Positions 9,501 through 19,031 of a DNA stretch of 64,000 nucleotides are shown here, in pieces; within the stretch, counting starts at the first letter, position 1, and each line of letters opens with the position of its first letter. A model generated the notes under the pieces. That model made no database searches. It was not told the origin of the DNA and worked only from the letters and a program-made list of their open reading frames with translations. Both the position numbers and the translations under genes were made by a program. The DNA comes from a virus. The stretch spans positions 1-64,000 of the IMG/VR virus record IMGVR_UViG_3300044825_003205; one strand, 5' to 3'.

Positions 9501-12054
9501 CTGATGTTCCTGAGCTTCCACTAGTTCCTGATGAACCGCTTGTACCAGAGCTACCACTTGTTCCTGAAGAACCATCCGAACCTGAGGTTCCTGAACTTCC
9601 GCTAGTTCCTGATGAACCGCTTGTACCAGAACTACCTGATGTACCTGATGAACCATCTGAACCTGAGGTTCCTGAGCTTCCGCTTGTACCAGAACTTCCT
9701 GATGTTCCTGAGCTTCCGCTTGTACCAGAACTTCCTGATGTTCCTGAAGAACCATCTGAACCTGAGGTTCCTGAGCTACCACTTGTTCCTGAAGAACCAT
9801 CCGAACCTGATGTTCCTGAGCTTCCACTAGTTCCTGATGAACCGCTTGTACCAGAGCTACCACTTGTTCCTGAAGAACCATCCGAACCTGATGTACCAGA
9901 GCTACCACTTGTTCCTGAAGAACCGCTTGTACCAGAGCTACCACTTGTTCCAGAACTTCCTGATGTTCCTGAACTTCCGCTAGTTCCTGATGAACCGCTT
10001 GTACCAGAGCTACCACTTGTTCCTGAAGAACCATCTGAACCTGATGTTCCTGAGCTTCCACTTGTTCCTGAACTACCACTCGTACCACTTGACCCTGAGC
10101 TTCCTGATGTACCAGCCGAACCACTGGTTCCTGATGAACCTGATGTTCCGTCCACACCTGAAATACCTGAGGTTCCTGATGTACCAGAACTACCTGAAGA
10201 GCCACTCGTTCCTGAACTTCCTGAAGAACCACTTGTTCCTGATGAACCTGATGTACCAGAACTTCCTGATGTTCCTGAACTACCTGATGAACCACTTGTT
10301 CCTGAACTACCTGACGTACCGGAACTTCCACTTGTTCCTGATGAACCATCTGTTCCAGAACTTCCTGAAGAACCAGATGTACCACTCGAACCCGAAGTAC
10401 CCGAAGTACCTGATACACCATCAACACCACTTGTACCTGAACTTCCTGATGTACCGCTAGAACCTGAAGAACCACTCGTTCCTGAAGAACCAGATGAACC
10501 ACTTGTACCTGAACTTCCTGAAGAACCACTCGTTCCTGAAGAACCAGATGAACCACTTGTACCTGAACTTCCTGAAGAACCACTTGAACCAGATGTGCCT
10601 GAGCTGCCTGATGTACCTGAGCTACCGCTTGTTCCTGATGAACCACTTGTTCCACTTGACCCAGATGTTCCTGATGTTCCTGATACACCATCAACTCCAC
10701 TAGTACCTGAACTTCCACTGGTTCCACTTGAACCAGATGTACCTGAACTGCCACTTGTTCCTGATGAACCTGATGTACCTGAACTACCACTCGTTCCTGA
10801 TGAACCTGAGGAACCACTCGTACCAGAACTTCCTGAGGTTCCTGAACTACCACTAGTTCCTGATGACCCTGATGTTCCGCTAGAACCCGATGTACCCGAA
10901 CTTCCATCACTGCCGGATGTTCCCGAAGAACCCGACGTTCCACTAGAACCAGATGTTCCTGAGGTACCCGACACACCATCTACACCACTCGTTCCTGAGG
11001 AACCTGATGTTCCTGAGGTACCTGATACACCATCAACACCACTCGTTCCTGAAGAACCACTTGTGCCAGAACTTCCTGAAGAGCCACTTGTACCTGATGA
11101 ACCTGAAGTTCCAGATGTACCAGAACTACCTGAAGTTCCAGATGTACCAGAACTACCACTAGTTCCTGATGAACCAGAAGTACCTGAGCTTCCCGATTCT
11201 CCACTTAGTGTTACAGTTACCGAACTACCACTACTTGTGACGGTAATACCCGAACCTACAAAATCTATTGAGGTAACTCCTGAAGCAATAGGTACTCCCC
11301 CACTTGATATTGTGAGTGGGTTACTTGTTGTCAGTCCTGTAATAGAAATTGTACCACCCGTGTTATTGTATAAATCCAAAGTGGAAGTGGCACTGAAGTA
11401 TGTACCTCCAGTTATATAGATGTCTAATGGAAATATTTTCCACTTAGCATCGTTTCTATCAACACCATCAACACCTTCGATTGTATTACCTGTCCACGCG
11501 TCAATAAATGCAACACCCTCAGGTGTACTCGAATTACACTCAATTGAAGTAATAATTTCTTTTGTTCCTGGAGGGTCTGTTGGGTATGTGAATTCAGAAT
11601 AGAATTCGTATAAAGCTCCCGACGCTAATGCGTCTGTATATAATTGTGAGTAATTTTCAAATGAAAATTGATAAACCTTATTTGTTTCTGCAACATAAAC
11701 AAGCATACCAACTTTTCTTCTACCTGATGAAATTCCATCATTATTGAGATGAAGAACGTTTGGAAAACCTATCGGCTCAAAATAATCAAAATCAATTGGG
11801 ATTGTCGTATTAATATCGACAACTTCTCCTGTAGTTCCTGAAGGTATAGTAAAAAGTAAATCAGAAAGAAAATTTACCGACATGTATCCACCAATGTTGT
11901 ACACATCCCATGTAATACCGTCATTGGTTGGTGGTAACGGAACTAATGGCCCTACACCTTGGAAGGTAATAAGCCCATCGTTACCCATTTCTAGGTAGTT
12001 ATCGTCTCCCCCATAGTTAATAATCGGTAATGAATTAGTTTCGTCTATCGGCAT
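6583..12054 (-). CDS. Giant collagen-like Gly-Ser-Thr tail fibre
   Basis: A 1823-residue protein. Residues 1-290 are a folded head with no family I can name. Residues ~290-1380 are Gly-X-Y triplets in which X/Y are almost always Ser or Thr (GSSGTSG), broken periodically by GSDGSSGTSG and GVDGVSGTSG. A globular insert (~1380-1590, with several Cys) is followed by a second triplet block introduced by GEPGQDGQDG. The C-terminal ~130 residues (FDYFVQG ... VNSSNIRLKAVV) form a beta-rich tip like those ending other phage fibres. Gly at every third position fits a triple helix, although Pro is nearly absent. A homotrimeric extended fibre is inferred. The ATG lies 5 nt after a TATTTATA motif, with no Shine-Dalgarno. 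Antisense and alternate-frame open frames here are by-products of the 9-base repeat. Confidence 0.85.
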   Translation of the reverse strand: MPIDETNSLPIINYGGDDNYLEMGNDGLITFQGVGPLVPLPPTNDGITWDVYNIGGYMSVNFLSDLLFTIPSGTTGEVVDINTTIPIDFDYFEPIGFPNVLHLNNDGISSGRRKVGMLVYVAETNKVYQFSFENYSQLYTDALASGALYEFYSEFTYPTDPPGTKEIITSIECNSSTPEGVAFIDAWTGNTIEGVDGVDRNDAKWKIFPLDIYITGGTYFSATSTLDLYNNTGGTISITGLTTSNPLTISSGGVPIASGVTSIDFVGSGITVTSSGSSVTVTLSGESGSSGTSGSSGTSGSSGTSGTSGSSGTSGTSGSSGTSGSSGSSGTSGSSGTSGVDGVSGTSGTSGSSGTSGVDGVSGTSGTSGSSGTSGSSGTSGSDGSSGTSGSSGTSGSSGTSGSSGTSGSSGTSGSSGSSGTSGSSGTSGSSGTSGSSGTSGSSGTSGSSGTSGVDGVSGTSGTSGSSGTSGSSGTSGSSGTSGSSGTSGSSGSSGSSGTSGSSGSSGTSGSSGSSGTSGSSGSSGTSGSSGSSGTSGSSGTSGVDGVSGTSGTSGSSGTSGSSGSSGTDGSSGTSGSSGTSGSSGTSGSSGSSGTSGSSGTSGSSGTSGSSGSSGTSGSSGSSGTSGTSGISGVDGTSGSSGTSGSAGTSGSSGSSGTSGSSGTSGSSGTSGSDGSSGTSGSSGTSGSSGTSGSSGTSGSSGTSGSSGTSGSSGTSGSSGTSGSDGSSGTSGSSGTSGSSGTSGSSGTSGSDGSSGTSGSSGTSGSDGSSGTSGSSGTSGSSGTSGSSGTSGSSGTSGSDGSSGTSGSSGTSGSSGTSGSSGTSGSDGSSGTSGSSGTSGSSGTSGSSGTSGSSGTSGSDGSSGTSGSSGTSGSSGTSGSSGTSGSDGSSGTSGSSGTSGSDGSSGTSGSSGTSGSSGTSGSSGTSGSSGTSGSSGTSGSSGTSGSSGTSGSDGSSGTSGSSGTSGSSGTSGSSGTSGSDGSSGTSGSSGTSGSSGTSGSSGTSGSSGTSGSSGTSGSSGTSGSSGTSGSSGTSGSSGTSGSDGSSGTSGSSGTSGSSGTSGSSGTSGSSGTSGSSGTSGSSGTSGSSGTSGSDGSSGTSGSSGTSGSSGTSGSSGTSGSSGTSGSSGTSGSSGTSGSSGTSGSDGSSGTSGSSGTSGSSGTSGSSGTSGSSGTSGSSGTSGSSGTSGSSGTSGSDGSSGTSGSSGTSGSSGTSGSSGTSGSSGTSGSSGTSGSDGSSGTSGSSGTSGSSGTSGSSGTSGSSGTSGSSGTSGSSGTSGSDGSSGTSGSSGTSGSSGTSGSSGTSGSDGSSGTSGSSGTSGSSGTSGSSGTSGSDGSSGTSGSSGTSGSSGTSGSSGTSGSSGTSGSSGTSGSSGTSGTSPDICVTSDSTISVTGNTCTDYSFTESSPAGTSGFYTYPSKTLDYLSFSGSISLQWYAIDVPNRFTVQDSTLTNVWTSGWVGFATYPGPWGPSINTPTTGNQTINVDNDTYYLKVETSISGTSDTWTVNIACLSGGSAQNTISITGDTCWVPGQHAIISYDYQNYIIGKIVSSTTNSLTYITEETVGSGVYSSWQVAPSGEPGQDGQDGSSGSSGTSGSSGTSGSSGTSGSSGTSGSSGTSGSSGTSGSSGTSGSSGTSGSSGTSGSSGTSGSSGTSGSSGTSGSSGTSGSSGTSGTGFSTVQNPALTRILTSDGTTDGAIAESGFTYDSTTKSLTILGNVFVDSASGSSLTSGTTVISLIPCVSGSSANFDYFVQGVSNEIRTGVVLAAWNCSGTTYTEYSTPDLNGSTEGISFQVDVNSSNIRLKAVVTSGTWLVKVATKITF
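7030..7290 (-). repeat. Short collagen-like repeat block
   Basis: Second, shorter block of the same triplet repeat, in the distal part of the 1823-residue fibre, just after the GEPGQDGQDG spacer. Confidence 0.9.
7915..11200 (-). repeat. Main collagen-like repeat of the giant fibre
   Basis: About 3.3 kb of the same triplet repeat, broken by GSDGSSG and GVDGVSG variants. Blocks near 8150-8900 recur almost unchanged further along, so unequal recombination could alter fibre length. Confidence 0.9.
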
Positions 12055-12058
12055 TTCT

Positions 12059-12066
12059 TATAAATA
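12059..12066 (-). promoter_or_regulatory. TATTTATA motif before the collagen-like fibre gene
   Basis: Exact TATTTATA on the coding strand, 5 nt from the ATG at 12054. Confidence 0.5.
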
Positions 12067-12083
12067 TTTTTATAATTTTTTTA

Positions 12084-13934
12084 CTAAAGGTTTACTCGAT
12101 TATTTCCACCTCTAAAGTAGAAGTTTTGTCCGTTTAATCTTGGTCTTAAACCATTTTGTGAATATGAAGTATAAACTCTATAGTATCCCGCAGGTATATT
12201 TGTAGAGCCGGTGTAATTAACAACCCTGTTGTAGAAGTTAAGTGTTGAAGCAATTTCTTGTTGTGTCGTAGGATTTCTACTTATTGAAATTGCGGTGTAT
12301 GCTTGTCCTGGTGTTGAGCCTGTAGGTACGAACCATGTGTACCAAGCTTGAGGACTTTGACCGCCTGTTATAGGAAGTGTATTTCCAGAAACTACTGTAG
12401 TTTGGAATCTTCCCGCAACAACAGGAACACCAAATGAATCAACACCTCTTGACAAGCTTGATATTGGTGCCGTCAATATTGCAGGTTGTGTAGTTCCCCA
12501 TCCAGAGTAACTCATATATGCGTTGAATCTATTGTTGAAGTTTTGTTGTGCAAGTACCGGACCACTCACTCCTCTGAACGCAAATGCTATGTGTACAGAA
12601 GTTGGTGACAATCCTGTTGCTGTAGTATCAGGTGTAACCCCCATAAACTTGTAAGACCACCTGTACTGTACCCCTTGGTTTCCATTTTGACCATTAGTAT
12701 ATCCTACAGGTAAACTTTGTGCTGTGGCATCACTTGCACTTGCAATGACTACCAAATCATTTTCCTGTAGTCCCGTAGGTAGTGTAATTGATGTTGTTGT
12801 TGATTGTGTTTGTCCGATATATTGTATTTGTGGTATTGTACCTGCAACAGGTCTCAAGGCAATTGTTGAAGCAACCCAAGCATCACTTCCAGTTCCACCA
12901 AATACTCCAGGATTTGTTAATCCGGCAGTTGCTTGTTGTGTGAATGCTGCCATAACAGTAGCCCCGTTTTCAATGCTACCGTATTGTGCCGCCCCTATCA
13001 AACTATATCCTGTAGGTGCAAGTACTGAAGATGCAACCACCTCGTCATCCAAGAATCCTAATGAAACAATTACATCACCATTAGTAACTGTAGTAATTGC
13101 AGGTGAGTTCGGCATACCCGCAGCCCCCGTAGAGACAGCCGGTGTATTAACATCTAATGGACTGTCACCTAATGCCCCTAATGGGTTACCTATATTGAAT
13201 CCACCCCACGTACTTCCTTGACTTAACATGTAGGAAGCCAAATCATTTCTTTGGGCCACGGTATTTACATCCATAATTAAGTAAGCGGTTGTAATTATTG
13301 CCGGTGTTAACGACGGTGTTGGAGTTTGTGTAGGAGTTTCAGTGAGTGTTGGTGTAACTGTTGTTGTGACTGTAGGTGTCTGTGTTGGTGTTTCAGTTGG
13401 AGTTTGTGTTGGTGTTGGAGTTTGTGTTTCAGTTGGGGTAATTGTTGTAGTGACCGACGGTGTCGGTGTTGGCGTTGGTGTTGCTCCTTGTGTTTGTGAA
13501 ACAGAAGGTGTTATTGTCGGTGTTGGCGTTGGTGTTGCTCCTTGTGTTTGTGAAACAGAAGGTGTTATTGTCGGTGTTGGCGTATTAGTTGCTGTTATAG
13601 ATGGAGTTGGTGTGTTAGTTGCTGTTATAGATGGAGTGATTGTTATTGTCGGAGTGATTGTTGGAGTAATTGTCGGTGTTGGTGTCGGTGTTGGAGATGC
13701 AATCTGACAAGGTAATATTTCGAATCTTTGACAGTCGTTTGCATCAATCATAATCAACATGACGGATGGCGCATTGTCAAATATTGCGGGTAAAGTAGTA
13801 AACGCTAATTCTGGTGGAACTGGACCTGAAGATATAGTGGCAAGAAAATACCTATTGTTTCCGTATATGTCTGCAACATACAGGTCAACAGGATAAGTAA
13901 CCCCAGTTATACCATCTATTCTAATCTGTGTCAT
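12084..13934 (-). CDS. Adhesin-like virion protein with Thr/Pro linker
   Basis: A 616-residue protein with three parts. Residues 1-78 are a small beta-rich domain ([20 protein letters not shown], ending at Cys-Gln). Residues ~79-215 are a Thr/Pro/Ser linker with tandem copies of [17 protein letters not shown] and TQTPTETPT. Residues ~216-616 are a large folded domain with repeated NDLVVI-, [11 protein letters not shown]- and IAFAFRG-type strands, typical of secreted or virion beta-sandwich proteins, but I cannot assign a family. The linker style is the same as in the LamG protein encoded at 4764-6581, so the cassette appears to reuse one linker type. Its start overlaps the stop of the SprB-repeat gene as ATGA, implying coupled translation. 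A peripheral adhesion role is inferred from context only. Confidence 0.7.
   Translation of the reverse strand: MTQIRIDGITGVTYPVDLYVADIYGNNRYFLATISSGPVPPELAFTTLPAIFDNAPSVMLIMIDANDCQRFEILPCQIASPTPTPTPTITPTITPTITITPSITATNTPTPSITATNTPTPTITPSVSQTQGATPTPTPTITPSVSQTQGATPTPTPTPSVTTTITPTETQTPTPTQTPTETPTQTPTVTTTVTPTLTETPTQTPTPSLTPAIITTAYLIMDVNTVAQRNDLASYMLSQGSTWGGFNIGNPLGALGDSPLDVNTPAVSTGAAGMPNSPAITTVTNGDVIVSLGFLDDEVVASSVLAPTGYSLIGAAQYGSIENGATVMAAFTQQATAGLTNPGVFGGTGSDAWVASTIALRPVAGTIPQIQYIGQTQSTTTSITLPTGLQENDLVVIASASDATAQSLPVGYTNGQNGNQGVQYRWSYKFMGVTPDTTATGLSPTSVHIAFAFRGVSGPVLAQQNFNNRFNAYMSYSGWGTTQPAILTAPISSLSRGVDSFGVPVVAGRFQTTVVSGNTLPITGGQSPQAWYTWFVPTGSTPGQAYTAISISRNPTTQQEIASTLNFYNRVVNYTGSTNIPAGYYRVYTSYSQNGLRPRLNGQNFYFRGGNNRVNL
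13290..13700 (-). repeat. Thr/Pro linker coding repeat in second adhesin
   Basis: Short tandem units encode TPTPTQTPT; a longer unit of about 50 bases encoding [15 protein letters not shown] is duplicated near 13460-13580. Confidence 0.8.
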
Positions 13935-16057
13935 GATTCACATTTTACGTCATACTCAATCAGGACATCTATTGTTAGAATCTGATTTTGTAATGGACCG
14001 TCTACGTTTGTTTGTATTGTTATTTTATTATTTAAGGCGTCTATAGTAACACCAATAATACCTGGTATTGTCATTAATAAGGAATCTATCGCACTATACC
14101 ATTGATTATCTGACGGCGCTACAAGTAAAGAATTTGTTGTGAAGAACTGACTTGTGTATACACTCCCCAAAGGTTCAACTGTAACCTTGGCAATAAAATC
14201 TGCACTTATCAAATTACAATTTGTATTAGTCAAAGTCAGGTCGTAAAAACCTTCATTCAACATTTGTAAGAGACCACATTTAGAACCTCCTTTAGATTGG
14301 AAAGCCTCATTACCCATAACATAAACTTGGTAAGAAATAAGGTTTTGAGTACAATTTACAACCATACTTCTTCTTAAAGAACAACCAAGACTATCAACTA
14401 CAGTCACACTATAAGTTCCCGCAGTTAATCCTGTTACAGTAATCGATTGTGGATTACCAATAACATTACTAGACCAAGTGAATGTAAATGGAGGTTCACC
14501 TGAAGAAATAAATGCAGTCATAGTTCCTTGGTCTCCAGTACCACAACTTGTCGATATTAAACTATAAGTAAGTGGTTCTGAGGTATCTATAAAAATTTGT
14601 TGTGTTTGAATACATCCGTTTGCATCACTGACTGAAACCGAGTGAGAACCTGATGTTATATTTGTTAAGGTAACCGCCGATTGTATTGTGTTAGCCACTT
14701 GAACAACCCCGTCAAGTAAATAATTGTATGGTTCGGTACCTCCGGTCGATTTAACAATAGTTATTTGTCCGTTGTTTTGCCCACAAGTCGTACCGGTTGT
14801 TGATGCGGTTATTGTGAATAGATTTTCAGTTATAATTGTAACATAATCACCATAAGAACATCCTGAGAAATCTTGGACAGAAACAAAATACGTTCCACCT
14901 GACAATGAAGAAAAAGTATTAGAATTATTTGATGTTGAAACAACTGAGGTTCCACCATTTGGATTCACTAACGTATAAGTATATGGAGTTGTTCCATTGA
15001 TTACACTGATTTGTATCGACCCATCGTTGTCTGAGCAACCAGAATTATTCCCTTGAATTGAAACAGAACTAATCCCATTTGGTGTTAATAGTTCTGTTGT
15101 CTGAGTAAAAGTACAAAATCCTGCGTCGGTCACTGTTACGGAGTAAGAACCTGAGGGTAAACCTGAGACCGTAAAACTTTGTGCGTATGATATCTCGTTA
15201 TTCCCTGACGATGCAGAATAGTAATAAGGTGCAGTTCCTCCTGTTATGTTTAAAGTAACAACACCATTACTCGCAAAACAAGTTGGTTGTGTCACTATAA
15301 AATTTCCGAAACCAACTGGACTAACATCTACAATTACTCCGTTTTTGGTTACTACACATCCCGTTGCATCCGTAACTGTTACGGTATAATTACCTGAAGT
15401 CAAACCAGTAATCGAACTTGTAGTTTGATTGTTACTCCAAAGGTATGTATATGGTGCAGTTCCTGTTTGACCTGTCACATAAAGTTTACCGAGTGGAGCT
15501 CCACCACAACTAGAATTCGGAACTACGTAGAGTCCAAAATCCATAGGTGAAGATTCTTCGACAATAATGGTTTCTGAAATACCTGTACAACCTCCTATGT
15601 CTTGCACAAGTAAATAATATGTGCCTGCCGTTAGATTTTGAAATATAGCTTCGTTAGTATTTGTAACCGCTGATGTAATATAAACATCACTACCCGAATA
15701 CAAGTAAAAATTAGTTGAAGAATAGTTGGAAGTCGAACTACCCGTGATTGAACCATTGTTCAAACCACAAGTCGTATTCTGCACTGCAGTGACATTAGCA
15801 CAAACACCACTTGATACTGGTATGTTAATAAAAAATTCTAAATTTGTTGGAAGTGAACTATCGTTGACATTGACGGTATATTCACCAGCAGAAAGTCCTG
15901 TCCTTATCGAAGGGAATGAATACACCGTATCAACACCCAAATTTGGTGTTGTCCACTGAACTGTGTAAGGAGGTGTACCTCCTGACAGTCGAAGACTAAT
16001 TGCTCCTGAAGTTGAACAGGCACCTGTGGTTGATATGTTATATTGAAAACTAGCCAT
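13931..16057 (-). CDS. SprB-type repeat protein, probable virion adhesin
   Basis: A 708-residue protein built from seven consecutive repeats of about 75-90 residues, filling residues 1 to ~560. Each carries the SprB signature: a Cys-x-x-x-x-G start, GGTxPYTYxW, then [16 protein letters not shown]. The SprB repeat family is known from the gliding-motility adhesin of Flavobacterium and other large surface proteins of Bacteroidota. The last ~150 residues are a different, non-repeated domain ([19 protein letters not shown] to the C-terminus) that may anchor the protein to the virion. The gene overlaps both neighbours (ATGA downstream, 8 nt upstream) within the tail gene string and has no signal peptide, so it is more likely a virion component than a secreted protein. 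Receptor binding or mimicry of a host adhesin is inference. Confidence 0.8.
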   Translation of the reverse strand: MASFQYNISTTGACSTSGAISLRLSGGTPPYTVQWTTPNLGVDTVYSFPSIRTGLSAGEYTVNVNDSSLPTNLEFFINIPVSSGVCANVTAVQNTTCGLNNGSITGSSTSNYSSTNFYLYSGSDVYITSAVTNTNEAIFQNLTAGTYYLLVQDIGGCTGISETIIVEESSPMDFGLYVVPNSSCGGAPLGKLYVTGQTGTAPYTYLWSNNQTTSSITGLTSGNYTVTVTDATGCVVTKNGVIVDVSPVGFGNFIVTQPTCFASNGVVTLNITGGTAPYYYSASSGNNEISYAQSFTVSGLPSGSYSVTVTDAGFCTFTQTTELLTPNGISSVSIQGNNSGCSDNDGSIQISVINGTTPYTYTLVNPNGGTSVVSTSNNSNTFSSLSGGTYFVSVQDFSGCSYGDYVTIITENLFTITASTTGTTCGQNNGQITIVKSTGGTEPYNYLLDGVVQVANTIQSAVTLTNITSGSHSVSVSDANGCIQTQQIFIDTSEPLTYSLISTSCGTGDQGTMTAFISSGEPPFTFTWSSNVIGNPQSITVTGLTAGTYSVTVVDSLGCSLRRSMVVNCTQNLISYQVYVMGNEAFQSKGGSKCGLLQMLNEGFYDLTLTNTNCNLISADFIAKVTVEPLGSVYTSQFFTTNSLLVAPSDNQWYSAIDSLLMTIPGIIGVTIDALNNKITIQTNVDGPLQNQILTIDVLIEYDVKCES

Positions 16058-19031
16058 CTACACAGTTGATTTCCAAATTAATTCCAACATTTAGTGTGAG
16101 TTCTTCACCTAAGTTCATCGCTGTAAGTGTGAGGTTATATATTGTGAGGAAGTTCCCATTTATAAAATATCCAAGATTATCATTAACTAAAGTTGGTAGA
16201 TATAAATTCAAGGCATTTTTCCAGTCTGTGTTTGATGGAACGTCATCGTTACCGAAACCAACATAGAACTGTCCTTGTATTAATATTTGATTTGATAATC
16301 TCAAATCAACGAACCATGTAGATTTAACACTATCAAGAGCACAATCATTGAGTGTTAAACCTAAACTGTTTACGTAATTTGTAATACGGTTATTCAATAT
16401 AGAATCAAAGTTTGAAACTGATACATCCCCATTTAACCAAGGATATATAAAGAAATCAACATACTCAGTATTACAATTGTAACTGAATATGTTCGATACA
16501 ATTTCACAAGGTTGTGCAGGTACAGGAATGAACTGACATCCTCTTTGTCTCCTGTAAACAAATTTCTGTTTGTGAAGTACTGAGTTTTCATATTTTATAC
16601 CTGTGTTCCATATTGTCGTTGCGGGAACCATTTGTTCAACCAACTTCATCCAATATGGACCCATACCAATTACATAATCAATTAACTTTTGATATGTATA
16701 TTTGTTATTCGGTATCCCGACAGTTTGTTCGGATTCAATATATTTCCAAAATATAGATTGTAAGTTTGGATAACCACCTGTTTTACCGTCTGTTATAAAT
16801 TGTCTATTTCTTGTATTAATCATGTTCTGCCAAAAAGTTTGGTAGAACTCAAAGAAAGTTTTCTTTTTTGGTTCGGGGTCCACAAAAGTAGAATCAACTC
16901 CTCCTGGTACAGGAAAATTAACTGTTAATCCACTTTCTGGTATTGGGTAATCAAATTTTACTGACTCATCCCAAACATCATAAACCAATCCTTGGCCAGG
17001 GTTTAGAGCAATTTCAACGTTTTTAACGTTCAATACTAATTTTTCTGTGTCAGCAAAATAATATGCATTATAATCTCCTCCCGTTGATATTCTTATTTTG
17101 TTGTCGTCTTCAAGCCAAGATTTTTTGTTATCAATAACTTTTCTTAGTTTGAATCCTTCTGTCATGTATGGAAACTGCCTGTACACATCAAGGTAAAGTT
17201 GTCCGTAAGTAAAAGGTTCTAATTGAGTTTGGATGTCAAAATTCTGACCCGTATAAACCTGACCCGTTATTGTTACTTGGTCCGGACTTCTGTGCTGAGG
17301 GGTACTTTCATACCAACCAGCACCTTTTTGAAAAAACATATCTTCAGTCGGTCGTGGTGCCCTTGGAAAACCAAACTCATCTACCGGATAGTCTAATCTA
17401 TCCACCACAACATCTTGATATATATCGGTTGTCGTAAATGCAGTATATAATTGTCCTTTTATACTATATGTTTCTCCAGGTAATAAACTTGGGACCTCTT
17501 GTTGGTAAGTTCCTCCCGATATTTGAGCAAATTCTGTACGGAAAGTTTCCATATTCACTCTTTGGTCGGCAAGGTATATGTTTTCGTTGAATTCTATCAA
17601 CGCGTCTGGCGCACCAATTAGTCTCAATAAAAACTCTATTGACCTCCTAGTTCCCTTTGATTTGAAAAGGTATGCAGAATTCAAAATTAAATTTCTATAA
17701 AATTGATAATTCAACTCAGTAGGTGTGTATGGTCTCGATAGACCTTCATACTCATTTAACGCACCTCCACCGAAAACACTTTGTAAAAAGTTTTCGGTAG
17801 TTATCGGTGAAAAGTTCGAAGACCATCCCAAAGTTTGTGATAAGTTATACAATAACTGTGATGGTATATCGTCTTGCGGTAAGTAGTTAACGGAATTCAT
17901 GTATGCCAACGCATCAATAAATTGTTTTACTTGGTCAAAAGACCTTCCATATATTTGAAATATTTTCTCTACTTTCTGTCCTAAAGTGTCGAAGTCTTTT
18001 AAAGAGCCTGACACTAAAAAACGAGAAATCAAATTCGTTTTAAACTCATCTAAATTAACCGCAATCGCATCTAGTTGTGATAAGTAGTTGTCAAAACTTG
18101 ATGACCTAATATCTAAATTCCAAACACCATCTTTAGGCCATGTCACGATTTGTTCTGCGATATAAAATTGACCTGAAGCGTCTTGTTGGGGAACTTTGAA
18201 CATTGCGGTATATTCAGGAGTTATAAGTCTGTTCAACAAAAATTTTTCAACTTCATCAAAATCTTCTTCAAAAACTTTGTCTACAGTCACAGTATTCGGT
18301 CTTATTTCGAAATCCTCATACCACGTAGTTGCCGTGAATCCAAATGGTGCTCCTGAAACATACATTCCTATATAACCACTCGATAATGAAGTCGACGGTT
18401 GAAAAGAAACTAAATTATATTCCTCTTCATTTAAAGAAATACAATAACTCAGATAAGTGTTATTTAGATTTCTATAAATCGAAGTTTCAAGTTCTCTTAC
18501 TTGTAAATTTGTTGTGGCACTAACACTAAAATCAATATCGAAAGGATTATGTATTCTGTCAACGTTAATCTCAAGGTAAGTCTCATTTTCTACAGGGTCA
18601 TAATCTATATTTACCGCAGTTGCCCCTGTAGTGAAATCTATTTGTGTATATAAAATATCCAACGCTGCTGGAAAGAAATTAATAATTTTTGATGCGGATA
18701 CTGCAAATCTTTTTGATAAAGAACCATACATGGTAAAGTTCAAAACTTCGGATACATCATAGTTAGGCACAACCCTGAATTGTGTCTGTTGTATGATTCT
18801 ACTATCAAATAATGTGTTGACATCAATATCACTCAAAGAAATTGGTGAAGAAAAAGCACCAATATTGAAAGTTCTATTAACTTTTTCAACTACTGATGTT
18901 GTGAATTCAAAGTTACCTTGGGTCAATCCTCCTCCTGTTACCGTCTGTAAACCAACGATATCATCCGAGAATGTTCCTGCACCATTACCAGGTCTCGGGG
19001 GATAAAAATATTTGTCTCTGATAACCGCCAT
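16050..19031 (-). CDS. Baseplate wedge/periphery protein with gpI-like segment
   Basis: A 993-residue protein. Residues ~350-510 resemble the tail-protein-I (gpI) type of baseplate protein. They include the LGWSSNF and YRNLILNSAYLFKSKGTRRS segments followed by IEFLLRLIGAPD, a typical wedge-assembly signature. The rest is beta-rich with many aromatics and ends in a region with paired Cys (RGCQFIPVPAQPCEIV). The position downstream of gp6 and gp25 in the same direction matches where T4 places its large wedge proteins, so this may correspond functionally to gp7 or to a gpI-type subunit. It overlaps the upstream gene as TAATG and the downstream gene by 8 nt. Structural role likely; exact T4 equivalent uncertain. 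Confidence 0.7.
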   Translation of the reverse strand: MAVIRDKYFYPPRPGNGAGTFSDDIVGLQTVTGGGLTQGNFEFTTSVVEKVNRTFNIGAFSSPISLSDIDVNTLFDSRIIQQTQFRVVPNYDVSEVLNFTMYGSLSKRFAVSASKIINFFPAALDILYTQIDFTTGATAVNIDYDPVENETYLEINVDRIHNPFDIDFSVSATTNLQVRELETSIYRNLNNTYLSYCISLNEEEYNLVSFQPSTSLSSGYIGMYVSGAPFGFTATTWYEDFEIRPNTVTVDKVFEEDFDEVEKFLLNRLITPEYTAMFKVPQQDASGQFYIAEQIVTWPKDGVWNLDIRSSSFDNYLSQLDAIAVNLDEFKTNLISRFLVSGSLKDFDTLGQKVEKIFQIYGRSFDQVKQFIDALAYMNSVNYLPQDDIPSQLLYNLSQTLGWSSNFSPITTENFLQSVFGGGALNEYEGLSRPYTPTELNYQFYRNLILNSAYLFKSKGTRRSIEFLLRLIGAPDALIEFNENIYLADQRVNMETFRTEFAQISGGTYQQEVPSLLPGETYSIKGQLYTAFTTTDIYQDVVVDRLDYPVDEFGFPRAPRPTEDMFFQKGAGWYESTPQHRSPDQVTITGQVYTGQNFDIQTQLEPFTYGQLYLDVYRQFPYMTEGFKLRKVIDNKKSWLEDDNKIRISTGGDYNAYYFADTEKLVLNVKNVEIALNPGQGLVYDVWDESVKFDYPIPESGLTVNFPVPGGVDSTFVDPEPKKKTFFEFYQTFWQNMINTRNRQFITDGKTGGYPNLQSIFWKYIESEQTVGIPNNKYTYQKLIDYVIGMGPYWMKLVEQMVPATTIWNTGIKYENSVLHKQKFVYRRQRGCQFIPVPAQPCEIVSNIFSYNCNTEYVDFFIYPWLNGDVSVSNFDSILNNRITNYVNSLGLTLNDCALDSVKSTWFVDLRLSNQILIQGQFYVGFGNDDVPSNTDWKNALNLYLPTLVNDNLGYFINGNFLTIYNLTLTAMNLGEELTLNVGINLEINCVDG

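Noticed and set aside
7902-10979. 1025-codon minus-strand frame rich in Gln, Val, His and Glu
   Set aside because: Alternate frame of the same repeat within the collagen-like gene; the Gly-every-third frame extends beyond it into globular domains with normal composition.
7915-11200. Repetitive DNA that could be mistaken for a CRISPR array or minisatellite locus
   Set aside because: Period is 9 bases, in frame with a coding sequence, and there are no unique spacers.
10595-11419. 274-codon plus-strand frame (PELPDVPE repeats)
   Set aside because: Antisense to the collagen repeat, explained by the repeat alone.
12724-13707. Plus-strand frames rich in Val and Gly ([11 protein letters not shown])
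   Set aside because: Antisense to the Thr/Pro linker region; hydrophobic look is a by-product.
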